Assembly (NCBI GenBank): GCA_963680875.1
Contig: OY804578.1
Span: 3,224,001-3,288,000, forward strand
From: Bathymodiolus brooksi
Taxonomy: Eukaryota; Mollusca; Bivalvia; Mytilida; Modiolidae
Direction of reading: 5' to 3'
DNA: 64,000 bases
The translations under genes and the position numbers were made by a program. Shown piece by piece: positions 1 to 9,373 of the stretch. A model generated the notes under the pieces. It worked only from the letters and a program-made list of their open reading frames with translations, searched no databases and had not been told where the DNA came from. Numbering within the stretch: position 1 is the stretch's first letter; each line of letters begins with the position of its first letter.

Positions 1-2510
1 AATAACAGAGTGTGTAGTGGCCTGGCAACATAAACTTGGACAAGTGAGTTGAGTAATAACAGAGTGTGTTGTGGCCTGGCAACATAAACTTGGACAAGTG
101 AGTTGAGTAATAACAGAGTGTGTTGTGGCCTGGCAACATAAACTTGGACAAGTGAGTTAAGTAATAACAGAGTGTGTTGTGGCCTGGCAACATAAACTTG
201 GACAAGTGAGTTAAGTAATAACAGAGTGTGTAGTGGCCTGGCAACATAAACTTGGACAAGTGAGTTTAGTAATAACAGAGTGTGTTGTGGTCTGGCAACA
301 TCAACTTGGACAAGTGAGTTGAGTAATAACAGAGTGTGTTGTGGCCTGGCAACATAAACTTGGACAAGTGAGTGGAGTAATAACAGAGTGTGTTGTGGCC
401 TGGCAACATAAATTTGGACAAGTGAGTTAAGTAATAACAGAGTGTGTTGTGGACTGGCAACATCAACTTGGACAAGTGAGTTAAGTAATAACAGAGTGTG
501 TTGTGGCCTGGCAACATAAACTTTGACAAGTGAGTTAAGTAATAACAGAGTGTGTTGTGGCCTGGCAACATAAACTTGGACAAGTGAGTGGAGTAATAAC
601 AGAGTGTGTTGTGGCCTGGCAACATAAACTTGGACAAGTGAGTGGAGTAATAACAGAGTGTGTTGTGGCCTGGCAACATAAACTTGGACAAGTGAGTAAA
701 GTAATAAGAGTGTGTTGTGGCCTGGGAACATAAACTTGGACAAGTGAGTTTAGTAATAACAGAGTGTGTTGTGGCCTGGCAACATCAACTTGGACAAGTG
801 AGTTGAGTAATAACAGAGTGTGTTGTGGCCTGGCAACATAAACTTGGACAAGTGAGTTGAATAATAACAGAGTGTGTTGTGGCCTGGCAACATAAACTTG
901 GACAAGTGAGTTAAGTAATAACAGAGTGTGTTGTGGCCTGGCAACATAAACTTGGACAAGTGAGTTAAGTAATAACAGAGTGTGTTGTGGCCTGGCAACA
1001 TAAACTTGGACAAGTGAGTTTAGTAATAACAGAGTGTGTTGTGGCCTGGGAACATCAACTTGGACAAGTGAGTTAAGTAATAACAGAGTGTGTTGTGGCC
1101 TGGCAACATAAACTTGGACAAGTGAGTGGAGTAATAACAGAGTGTGTTGTGGCCTGGGAACATAAACTTGGACAAGTGAGTTTAGTAATAACAGAGTGTG
1201 TTGTGGCCTGGCAACATAAACTTGGACAAGTGAGTTAAGTAATAAGAGTGTGTTGTGGCCTGGCAACATAAACTTGGACAAGTGAGTTTAGTAATAACAG
1301 AGTGTGTTGTGGTCTGGCAACATCAACTTGGACAAGTGAGTTGAGTAATAACGGAGTGTGTTGTGGCCTGGCAACATAAACTTGGACAAGTGAGTTGAAT
1401 AATAACAGAGTGTGTTGTGGCCTGGCAACATAAACTTGGACAAGTGAGTTAAGTAATAACAGAGTGTGTTGTGGCCTGGCAACATAAACTTGGACAAGTG
1501 AGTTGAATAATAACAGAGTGTGTTGTGGCCTGGCAACATAAACTTGGACAAGTGAGTTAAGTAATAACAGAGTGTGTTGTGGCCTGGCAACATAAACTTG
1601 GACAAGTGAGTTTAGTAATAACAGAGTGTGTTGTGGCCTGGCAACATCAACTTGGACAAGTGAGTTAAGTAATAACAGAGTGTGTTGTGGCCTGGCAACA
1701 TAAACTTGGACAAGTGAGTGGAGTAATAACAGAGTGTGTTGTGGCCTGGCAACATAAACTTGGATAAGTGAGTTAAGTAATAACAGAGTGTGTTGTGGCC
1801 TGGCAACATAAACTTGGACAAGTGAGTTAAGTAATAACAGAGTGTGTTGTGGCCTGGCAACATAAACTTGGACAAGTGAGTTAAGTAATAACAGAGTGTG
1901 TTGTGGCCTGGCAACATAAACTTGGACAAGTGAGTTTAGTAATAACAGAGTGTGTTGTGGTCTGGCAACATCAACTTGGACAAGTGAGTTGAGTAATAAC
2001 AGAGTGTGTTGTGGCCTGGCAACATAAACTTGGACAAGTGAGTGGAGTAATAACAGAGTGTGTTGTGGCCCGGCAACATAAACTTGGACAAGTGAGTTAA
2101 GTAATAACAGAGTGTGTTGTGGACTGGCAACATCAACTTGGAAAAGTGAGTTAAGTAATAACAGAGTGTGTTGTGGCCTGGGAACATAAACTTGGACAAG
2201 TGAGTTGAGTAATAACAGAGTGTGTTGTGGCCTGGCAACATAAACTTGGACAAGTGAGTTAAGTAATAACAGAGTGTGTTGTGGCCTGGCAACATAAACT
2301 TGGACAAGTGAGTTAAGTAATAACAGAGTGTGTTGTGGCCTGGCAACATAAACTTGGACAAGTGAGTTGAGTAATAACAGAGTGTGTTGTGGCCTGGCAA
2401 CATAAACTTGGACAAGTGAGTTAAGTAATAACAGAGTGTGTTGTGGCCTGGCAAAATAAACCTGGACAAGTGAGTTAAGTAATGACAGTGTGTTGTTGCC
2501 TGGCAACATA
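1..2510. repeat. 54-bp tandem array (about 46 units)
   Basis: Direct tandem repeats of a 54-bp unit (plus strand, beginning aataacagagtgtgttgtgg) run from the window edge to just before the 2521 exon. Units differ by a few substitutions (tcaac/taaac, ggcctgg/ggactgg, gagttaagt/gagtggagt); occasional units carry a 2-bp deletion (aataagag). Because 54 is 18 codons, long periodic open frames appear on the minus strand; they are repeat artefacts. The array lies in the intron downstream of the 2607-2521 exon and continues past the left edge. The last copies (about 2455-2510) are the most divergent, as expected at an array edge. Confidence 0.97.
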
Positions 2511-2520
2511 ATTTACTTAC

Positions 2521-2607
2521 TGCTGTTATCTGTCCAGGGACCATTTCCATAATTGTTTGATGCCCATATATAGAATATGTAATCTTCTGACGGACATAAC
2601 TCACACA
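2521..2607 (-). CDS. FN3-protein exon (fifth visible): C-terminal part of third FN3 domain
   Basis: This is an 87-nt internal exon. The acceptor on the minus strand is a pyrimidine-rich tract ending ctgttctattttag, cut before tgtgtgag. The donor is ACAGCA/gtaagtaaat, an excellent match to consensus. It starts with 2 nt of a split codon, carries 28 codons (CELCPSEDYIF... to ...GNGPWTDNS) and ends with 1 nt. The translation has the FN3 F-G pattern: a Leu/Cys-Pro turn, Tyr-x-Phe-x-x-x-Ala and Asn-x-Gly-x-Gly-Pro. The split codon joined to the 7362-7119 exon gives Val and keeps the frame, completing an FN3 domain. The phase-1 donor at the domain end is typical of FN3 genes. The cytosines giving Cys near the start are unusual for this position. 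Which FN3 family the gene belongs to cannot be told from this fragment. Confidence 0.85.
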
Positions 2608-2727
2608 CTAAAATAGAACAGAAACATATATATGACATTAAACATATAACATATAGAATATGTAATGTTCTGACGGACATAAATCACATACTGAAATAGA
2701 ACAAAAAACATACGACATTAAACATTT
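2568..2727 (-). repeat. 83-bp tandem duplication of exon start plus acceptor (pseudo-exon copy)
   Basis: Positions 2568-2650 and 2651 to about 2727 are two direct copies, about 83 bp apart. The first holds the 5' part of the 2607 exon with its acceptor. The second holds a diverged copy: acceptor tgttctatttcag at about 2691 followed by about 40 nt of exon-like sequence (2690-2651) reading CDLCPSEHYIFYM in the same frame. After that the copy runs into the duplicated intron tract and reaches a stop within a few codons. No donor follows, so the copy is a broken duplicate upstream of the real exon. Confidence 0.85.
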
Positions 2728-2997
2728 ATTATATTTCATGTAAATTTCCTGTCTTCTCATTGGTTAAGGAGTGTGTGCCAATTTAGTCTATTACATGGCA
2801 GAGGGTGATAATTTAGTCTATCACATTTCATTTAAGAACACCCATCTGTATAAAACATGTATGTAATCTTATTTTTTACTCATCATCAATATCACAGTTT
2901 AACACATTTAAAGACAACAGCAATTGAAATTCAGGACATCAAAATCTTAAAAAAGAATCAAACCAGGAGAAAAGAACATTCAGCATAATAAAACAAA
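2728..2997. other. Intron sequence without recognised features
   Basis: AT-rich, non-tandem sequence within the intron between the 7362-7119 and 2607-2521 exons. I see no FN3-like coding, no RNA gene and no element ends. It contains two short related phrases, 'tttagtctattacat' and 'tttagtctatcacat', about 30 bp apart. Confidence 0.6.
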
Positions 2998-3236
2998 CAA
3001 GGGCAACGCAAAGCGTGATGTATCCCCTCGCCTAAAAATTTGACCCCTTGACCGTTGACCTTGAAAACCAATAGGGTTCCAGACTCTCCCAAGGACTAAG
3101 TATGTACCATGTTTGGTCAAAATCCATTGAAGGATGTTGATTCTAGAGTGTTCACAAGGATGCTACGCTGTAAAAATTTGACCCGGTGAAAGAAGGAAGG
3201 AAGGACGGTAGCGTTACTATATCCCTTCACAACTTC
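2998..3236. mobile_element. Dispersed non-coding element (mollusc-type, non-autonomous)
   Basis: The stretch is less AT-rich than its surroundings. It opens with gcgtgatgtatcccctcg and closes with gcgttactatatcccttc, so two similar 'tatccc(c/t)tc' phrases frame it in direct orientation. Inside are ttgaccccttgaccgttgacc motifs and a gaaggaaggaaggacgg run. Similar gene-free interspersed sequences are common in bivalve genomes; that statement is from memory of the style, not from a search. No coding capacity and no clear target-site duplication were seen. Confidence 0.45.
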
Positions 3237-3351
3237 GTATAATAAATATACCAGAGAATAAATATTTACTTTAAAATTTTTATTTCAATTTTAAGACTTT
3301 AAAAAGATATGTGCATCGTATTCACATTTACAACTTGCAGGAGTATCTATC

Positions 3352-3614
3352 TTAATTTGATTGATTTGATTTATTGTGTTTAATGCCACTTTCAGCTATA
3401 TCATGGTGACCAGTTTTAGTGGTGGAAGAAGCCGGAGTACCTAGAGAGAACCACCAACCATGGGCAAGCAACTGGTAAACTTTATCACTTGTGAGTCGAG
3501 TGCACCCTTTTTTGTAATTTACAAAGCCAGGTGTGAACCCATGCTGTATTGGTGATAGGCTTGTATGAGTTGTTAGGTAAGCCAACTACCTAACTCATTG
3601 AGCCACCCGGGCCC
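3352..3614 (-). mobile_element. tRNA-derived SINE relic (minus strand)
   Basis: Read on the minus strand, it begins GGGCCCGGGTGGCTCAATG, which resembles a tRNA head with an A-box-like TGGCTCAATGAG. A B-box-like GGGTTCACACC follows about 70 nt later. It ends with the tail module CCATGATATAGCTGAAAGTG, then GGCATTAAACACAATAAATC and an (AATC)-type tail. The same tail module ends the SINE at 6765-7100. This architecture (Pol III promoter-like head, conserved tail, simple repeat) is that of a SINE. The open frame on the minus strand here is not a gene. Confidence 0.7.
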
Positions 3615-3648
3615 TACAACTACATGTACCTAACTCATTGAGCCACCC
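3588..3648. repeat. Short direct repeat at SINE head
   Basis: The phrase acctaactcattgagccacc occurs at 3588-3607 and again at 3628-3647. The second copy is a partial duplication of the SINE head just outside its 5' end. Next to it, 3565-3599 forms an imperfect inverted repeat (atgagttgttaggta against tacctaactcat). Confidence 0.75.
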
Positions 3649-3704
3649 TCTATCTATTATATATCAATAGAATCACATATAACATACTGAACATGTGTGA
3701 AAGA

Positions 3705-4156
3705 AACTAGAGGCTCAGCCCACTGAGCCTGTATCGCTCACCTGACAATAGAATGATACTGAAGCAAATTTCAAAGGGAGATAATCATTTACTTAAAAAA
3801 CAGCAGCCATCTTGAATGGAGGGTGGGGCTGTCGGACACAATTTTGAAAGGGACACACCCAGGGACCATCTATGCCAAGTTTGGCTCCATTTGGGCAAGC
3901 TGTTTCAGAGGAGAAGATTTTTTAACATTAGCCAATCAGAAAAAAGAATTAATCTTGGTGGCCATGTTTGTAGGCCAAATGGAACGAAATGGAGAAATTT
4001 ATAGAGGACCTTACATAGATGCTTACTGCCAAGTTTAGTTTCATTTGGCCAAGTTGTTTCAGAGGAGAAGATTAAAATATGAAAAAGTTAACGGACGGAT
4101 GATGGACGCCAAGTGATGGCAATACCTCACATGACCCTTTGGGTCAGGTGAGCTAA
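3705..4156. mobile_element. Non-autonomous element with terminal hairpin and short inverted ends
   Basis: The left end carries gctcacctgac (about 3736-3746) and the right end carries gtcaggtgagc (about 4143-4153), which are inverse complements. The right end is itself a hairpin: ctcacatgaccc, loop ttt, gggtcaggtgag, with one mismatch. Internally there is a repeated phrase 'ccaagttt(g/a)g(c/t)tcatttggg/cca' with 'tgtttcagaggagaagatt' twice (about 3901 and 4049). The 3' portion (gacggatgatggacgccaag, then tgatggcaat) is shared with the element ending at 46730. Two overlapping plus-strand frames of 62 and 71 codons are fortuitous. Confidence 0.65.
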
Positions 4157-4170
4157 TAAATAAAGCACAT

Positions 4171-6638
4171 GTTACTAATGCTAATATGATCAATAAGAGA
4201 TTAGTACTTAGAAAGTTTAACATGTATCAGTTACTAATGCTAATATGATCAATAAGAGATTAGTACATAGAAAGTTTAACATGTATCAGTTACTAATGCT
4301 AATATGATCAATAAGAGATTAGTACATAGAAAGTTTAACATGTATCAGTTACTAATGCTAATATGATCAATAAGAGATTAGTACATAGAAAGTTTAACAT
4401 GTATCAGTTACTAATGCTAATATGATCAATAAGAGATTAGTACTTAGAAAGTTTAACATGTATCAGTTACTAATGCTAATATGATCAATAAGAGATTAGT
4501 ACTTAGAAAGTTTAACATGTATCAGTTACTAATGCTAATATGATCAATAAGAGATTAGTACATAGAAAGTTTAACATGTATCAGTTACTAATGCTAATAT
4601 GATCAATAAGAGATTAGTACATAGAAAGTTTAACATGTATCAGTTACTAATGCTAATATGATCAATAAGAGATTAGTACATAGAAAGTTTAACATGTATC
4701 AGTTACTAATGCTCATATGATCAATAAGAGATTAGTACATAGAAAGTTTAACATGTATCAGTTACTAATGCTAATATGATCAATAAGAGATTAGTACTTA
4801 GAAAGTTTAACATGTATCAGTTACTAATGCTAATATGATCAATAAGAGATTAGTACTTAGAAAGTTTAACATGTATCAGTTACTAATGCTAATATGATCA
4901 ATAAGAGATTAGTACATAGAAAGTTTAACATGTATCAGTTACTAATGCTAATATGATCAATAAGAGATTAGTACTTAGAAAGTTTAACATGTATCAGTTA
5001 CTAATGCTAATATGATCTATAAGAGATTAGTACTTAGAAAGTTTAACATGTATCAGTTACTAATGCTAATATGATCAATAAGAGATTAGTACATAGAAAG
5101 TTTAACATGTATCAGTTACTAATGCTAATATGATCAATAAGAGATTAGTACTTAGAAAGTTTAACATGTATCAGTTACTAATGCTAATATGATCAATAAG
5201 AGATTAGTACATAGAAAGTTTAACATGTATCAGTTACTAATGCTAATATGATCAATAAGAGATTAGTACTTAGAAAGTTTAACATGTATCAGTTACTAAT
5301 GCTAATATGATCAATAAGAGATTAGTACTTAGAAAGTTTAACATGTATCAGTTACTAATGCTAATATGATCAATAAGAGATTAGTACATAGAAAGTTTAA
5401 CATGTATCAGTTACTAATGCTAATATGATCAATAAGAGATTAGTACATAGAAAGTTTAACATGTATCAGTTACTAATGCTAATATGATCAATAAGAGATT
5501 AGTACATAGAAAGTTTAACATGTATCAGTTACTAATGCTAATATGATCAATAAGAGATTAGTACTTAGAAAGTTTAACATGTATCAGTTACTAATGCTAA
5601 TATGATCAATAAGAGATTAGTACTTAGAAAGTTTAACATGTATCAGTTACTAATGCTAATATGATCAATAAGAGATTAGTACTTAGAAAGTTTAACATGT
5701 ATCAGTTACTAATGCTAATATGATCAATAAGAGATTAGTACATAGAAAGTTTAACATGTATCAGTTACTAATGCTAATATGATCAATAAGAGATTAGTAC
5801 TTAGAAAGTTTAACATGTATCAGTTACTAATGCTAATATGATCAATAAGAGATTAGTACTTAGAAAGTTTAACATGTATCAGTTACTAATGCTAATATGA
5901 TCAATAAGAGATTAGTACATAGAAAGTTTAACATGTATCAGTTACTAATGCTAATATGATCAATAAGAGATTAGTACTTAGAAAGTTTAACATGTATCAG
6001 TTACTAATGCTAATATGATCAATAAGAGATTAGTACTTAGAAAGTTTAACATGTATCAGTTACTAATGCTAATATGATCAATAAGAGATTAGTACTTAGA
6101 AAGTTTAACATGTATCAGTTACTAATGCTAATATGATCAATAAGAGATTAGTACTTAGAAAGTTTAACATGTATCAGTTACTAATGCTAATATGATCAAT
6201 AAGAGATTAGTACTTAGAAAGTTTAACATGTATCAGTTACTAATGCTAATATGATCAATAAGAGATTAGTACATAGAAAGTTTAACATGTATCAGTTACT
6301 AATGCTAATATGATCAATAAGAGATTAGTACATAGAAAGTTTAACATGTATCAGTTACTAATGCTAATATGATCAATAAGAGATTAGTACATAGAAAGTT
6401 TAACATGTATCAGTTACTAATGCTAATATGATCAATAAGAGATTAGTACTTAGAAAGTTTAACATGTATCAGTTACTAATGCTAATATGATCAATAAGAG
6501 ATTAGTACATAGAAAGTTTAACATGTATCAGTTACTAATGCTAATATGATCAATAAGAGATTAGTACATAGAAAGTTTAACATGTATCAGTTACTAATGC
6601 TAATATGATCAATAAGAGATTAGTACATAGAAAGTTTA
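4171..6638. repeat. 59-bp tandem array (about 42 units), very homogeneous
   Basis: The unit begins gttactaatgctaatatgat and is 59 bp long. Copies are nearly identical. Almost all variation is one base, tacAtag against tacTtag; two other singletons are gctCatatg (about 4714) and gatcTat (about 5017). The array begins 15-20 bp after the hairpin element and ends abruptly at aaagttta. It lies mid-intron and contains no exon sequence. Confidence 0.97.
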
Positions 6639-6764
6639 TCTGCAAATCAACTATTTTCGTATTTTCAATTTTTCAAGGGGAATAATCCTAGGAGAGTAAA
6701 ATGCATCATGGTCAAAATCAGACTTTGTCCTATTATTTCTTGTAATAAGTAATTACCAGTATAG
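6639..6764. other. Unique intron spacer
   Basis: A short AT-rich spacer between the 59-bp array and a SINE. No coding or structural signal recognised. Confidence 0.5.
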
Positions 6765-7100
6765 TCAGTGAGTGATTGTTGTTTAATGCCCACTCATTAA
6801 TTTTTCAGCTATATCATGGCGAAAACAAGTTAATTTTCATTGAGATGATGATGAGGTCCGCTTTGTAGCACTACACCAACATGCTTAGTTAGATTTTTTC
6901 AGTGCTAGCTCACTGAAACAACAGTCCACAGACAGACCTGTCGTTCACTCGGACACATTATCAAAATTCCAAGAAAACCAGTCTTTGCTCTTTCTCCTTA
7001 ATGCTGTGTGAGGAGAAGCAACAACTACCAACTTAATAGTCTTAGTTTTGACCCGATTTGAACCCATGATCTACCGCACTTGAGTCGAGCACGCTAACGT
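6765..7100 (-). mobile_element. tRNA-derived SINE (minus strand), head next to an exon donor site
   Basis: On the minus strand the head reads CGTTAGCGTGCTCGACTC (A-box-like), followed by a B-box-like GGGTTCAAATC. The body contains AAGGAGAAAGAGCAAAGACTGG, a phrase I associate with mollusc SINEs. The element ends CGCCATGATATAGCTGAAAA, then GGGCATTAAACAACAATCAC and a cactcactgac-type tail. The head is within about 20 bp of the donor of the 7362-7119 exon (donor at 7118). Divergence in the boxes suggests an old copy. Confidence 0.75.
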
Positions 7101-7118
7101 ACAGTTATATAATCTTAC

Positions 7119-7362
7119 CACGGTGAGACAATTTGTTTTCTTTTACAGTAATTTTCTGTTCAACATTCCATGAATCAGTGAATAAAATCTTATATTCTTT
7201 AATTTGTTTATTCTTCATTGCACTCCACGACAAGTCAACACATGAAATGTTAAATGTTTTCACTTTGAAGTTTTTCACTTTCTCTGTGATTCTTTTGTCG
7301 CTATATATCAGTGTGGCATTGGCAGATCCTCTACTCTCCCCTGCTTGTGTGAAAGCTGTAAC
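7119..7362 (-). CDS. FN3-protein exon (fourth visible): end of second FN3 domain and most of third
   Basis: A 244-nt exon. The acceptor on the minus strand is tgtattattgtag before gttacagc; the donor is CACCGTG/gtaagattat. It starts in phase 0, carries 81 codons and ends in phase 1. The first residues (VTAFTQAGESRGSANATLIY) are the G-strand end of an FN3 domain. After a linker (SDKRITEK) comes a new FN3 start: VKNFKVKTFNISCVDLSW with the B-strand Trp, then IKEYKILFTDSW (C strand). Joined upstream to the 24561-24448 exon it reads ...GKTYRIW-VTAFTQAG..., a seamless FN3 F-G join. The first 34 nt of this exon (7329-7362) are also the start of the 56-bp tandem array. A 91-codon plus-strand frame overlapping it is antisense noise. 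Confidence 0.88.
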
Positions 7363-9373
7363 CTACAATAATACAAACATTATACTCTACTATCCCCTGC
7401 TTGTGTGAAAGCTGTATCTTACAATAATACAAACATTATACTCTACTCTCCCCTGCTTGTGTGAAAGATGTAACCTACAATAATACAAACATTATACTCT
7501 ACTCTCCCCTGCTTGTGTGAAAGCTGTATCTTACAATAATACAAACATTATACTCTATTCTCCCCTGCTTGTGTGAAAGCTGTATCTTACAATAATACAA
7601 ACATTATACTCTACTCTCCCCTGCTTGTGTGAAAGCTGTATCTTACAATAATACAAACATTATACTCTACTCTCCCCTGCTTGTGTGAAAGCTGTATCTT
7701 ACAATAATACAAACATTATACTCTACTCTCCCCTGCTTGTGTGAAAGATGTAACCTACAATAATACAAACATTATACTCTACTCTCCCCTGCTTGTGTGA
7801 AAGCTGTATCTTACAATAATACAAACATTATACTCTACTCTCCCCTGCTTGTGTGAAAGCTGTATCTTACAATAATACAAACATTATACTCTACTCTCCC
7901 CTGCTTGTGTGAAAGATGTAACCTACAATAATACAAACATTATACTCTACTCTCCCCTGCTTGTGTGAAAGATGTAACCTACAATAATACAAACATTATA
8001 CTCTACTCTCCCCTGCTTGTGTGAAAGCTGTATCTTACAATAATACAAACATTATACTCTACTCTCCCCTGCTTGTGTGAAAGCTGTATCTTACAATAAT
8101 ACAAACATTATACTCTACTCTCCCCTGCTTGTGTGAAAGCTGTATCTTACAATAATACAAACATTATACTCTACTCTCCCCTGCTTGTGTGAAAGCTGTA
8201 ACCTACAATAATACAAACATTATACTCTACTCTCCCCTGCTTGTGTGAAAGCTGTATCTTACAATAATACAAACATTATACTCTACTCTCCCCTGCTTGT
8301 GTGAAAGCTGTATCTTACAATAATACAAACATTATACTCTACTCTCCCCTGCTTGTGTGAAAGCTGTATCTTACAATAATACAAACATTATACTCTACTC
8401 TCCCCTGCTTGTGTGAAAGCTGTATCTTACAATAATACAAACATTATACTCTACTCTCCCCTGCTTGTGTGAAAGCTGTATCTTACAATAATACAAACAT
8501 TATACTCTACTCTCCCCTGCTTGTGTTAAAGCTGTATCTTACAATAATACAAACATTATACTCTACTCTCCCCTGCTTGTGTGAAAGCTGTATCTTACAA
8601 TAATACAAACATTATACTCTACTCTCCCCTGCTTGTGTGAAAGCTGTATCTTACAATAATACAAACATTATACTCTACTCTCCCCTGCTTGTGTGAAAGA
8701 TGTATCTTACAATAATACAAACATTATACTCTACTCTCCCCTGCTTGTGTGAAAGCTGTAACCTACAATAATACAAACATTATACTCTACTCTCCCCTGC
8801 TTGTGTGAAAGCTGTATCTTACAATAATACAAACATTATACTCTACTCTCCCCTGCTTGTGTGAAAGATGTAACCTACAATAATACAAACATTATACTCT
8901 ACTCTCCCCTGCTTGTGTGAAAGCTGTATCTTACAATAATACAAACATTATACTCTACTCTCCCCTGCTTGTGTGAAAGCTGTATCTTACAATAATACAA
9001 ACATTATACTCTACTCTCCCCTGCTTGTGTGAAAGCTGTATCTTACAATAATACAAACATTATACTCTACTCTCCCCTGCTTGTGTGAAAGCTGTATCTT
9101 ACAATAATACAAACATTATACTCTACTCTCCCCTGCTTGTGTGAAAGCTGTATCTTACAATAATACAAACATTATAATCTACTCTCCCCTGCTTGTGTGA
9201 AAGCTGTATCTTACAATAATACAAACATTATAATCTACTCTCCCCTGCTTGTGTGAAAGCTGTATCTTACAATAATACAAACATTATACTCTACTCTCCC
9301 CTGCTTGTGTGAAAGCTGTATCTTACAATAATACAAACTTTATACTCTACTCTCCCCTGCTTGTGTGAAAGCT
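7329..9373. repeat. 56-bp tandem array (about 36 units) containing the exon-4 splice acceptor
   Basis: The 56-bp unit in plus orientation includes ctctactctcccctgcttgt and gtgaaagctgta(acc or tct)tacaat. On the minus strand each unit is an intron tail of about 22 nt (tataatgtttgtattattgt with its AG) plus a copy of the first 34 nt of the 7362 exon. Two variants occur. One keeps the functional form gtag/gttacagc ('aacctac' on plus); the commoner one reads gtaagatacagc ('tatcttac'). The unit touching the real exon is of the first form. Confidence 0.95.

Noticed and set aside
266..2604. Several minus-strand open frames of 87-424 codons over the 54-bp array
   Set aside because: They are frame-periodic translations of the repeat in two frames. 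The only coding piece is the 87-nt FN3 exon at 2521-2607, which is read in a different frame.
3816..4038. Two overlapping plus-strand frames of 62 and 71 codons
   Set aside because: They sit inside a hairpin-ended non-autonomous element and show no domain or conservation signal.
7030..7100. A tRNA gene on the minus strand
   Set aside because: A- and B-box-like sequences are present but no complete cloverleaf can be drawn, and the sequence continues into a SINE body and tail.
7133..7408. Plus-strand frame of 91 codons with a hydrophobic start
   Set aside because: It lies antisense to the 7362-7119 FN3 exon, which has splice sites, domain motifs and matching phases; the plus-strand frame runs into the 56-bp array.
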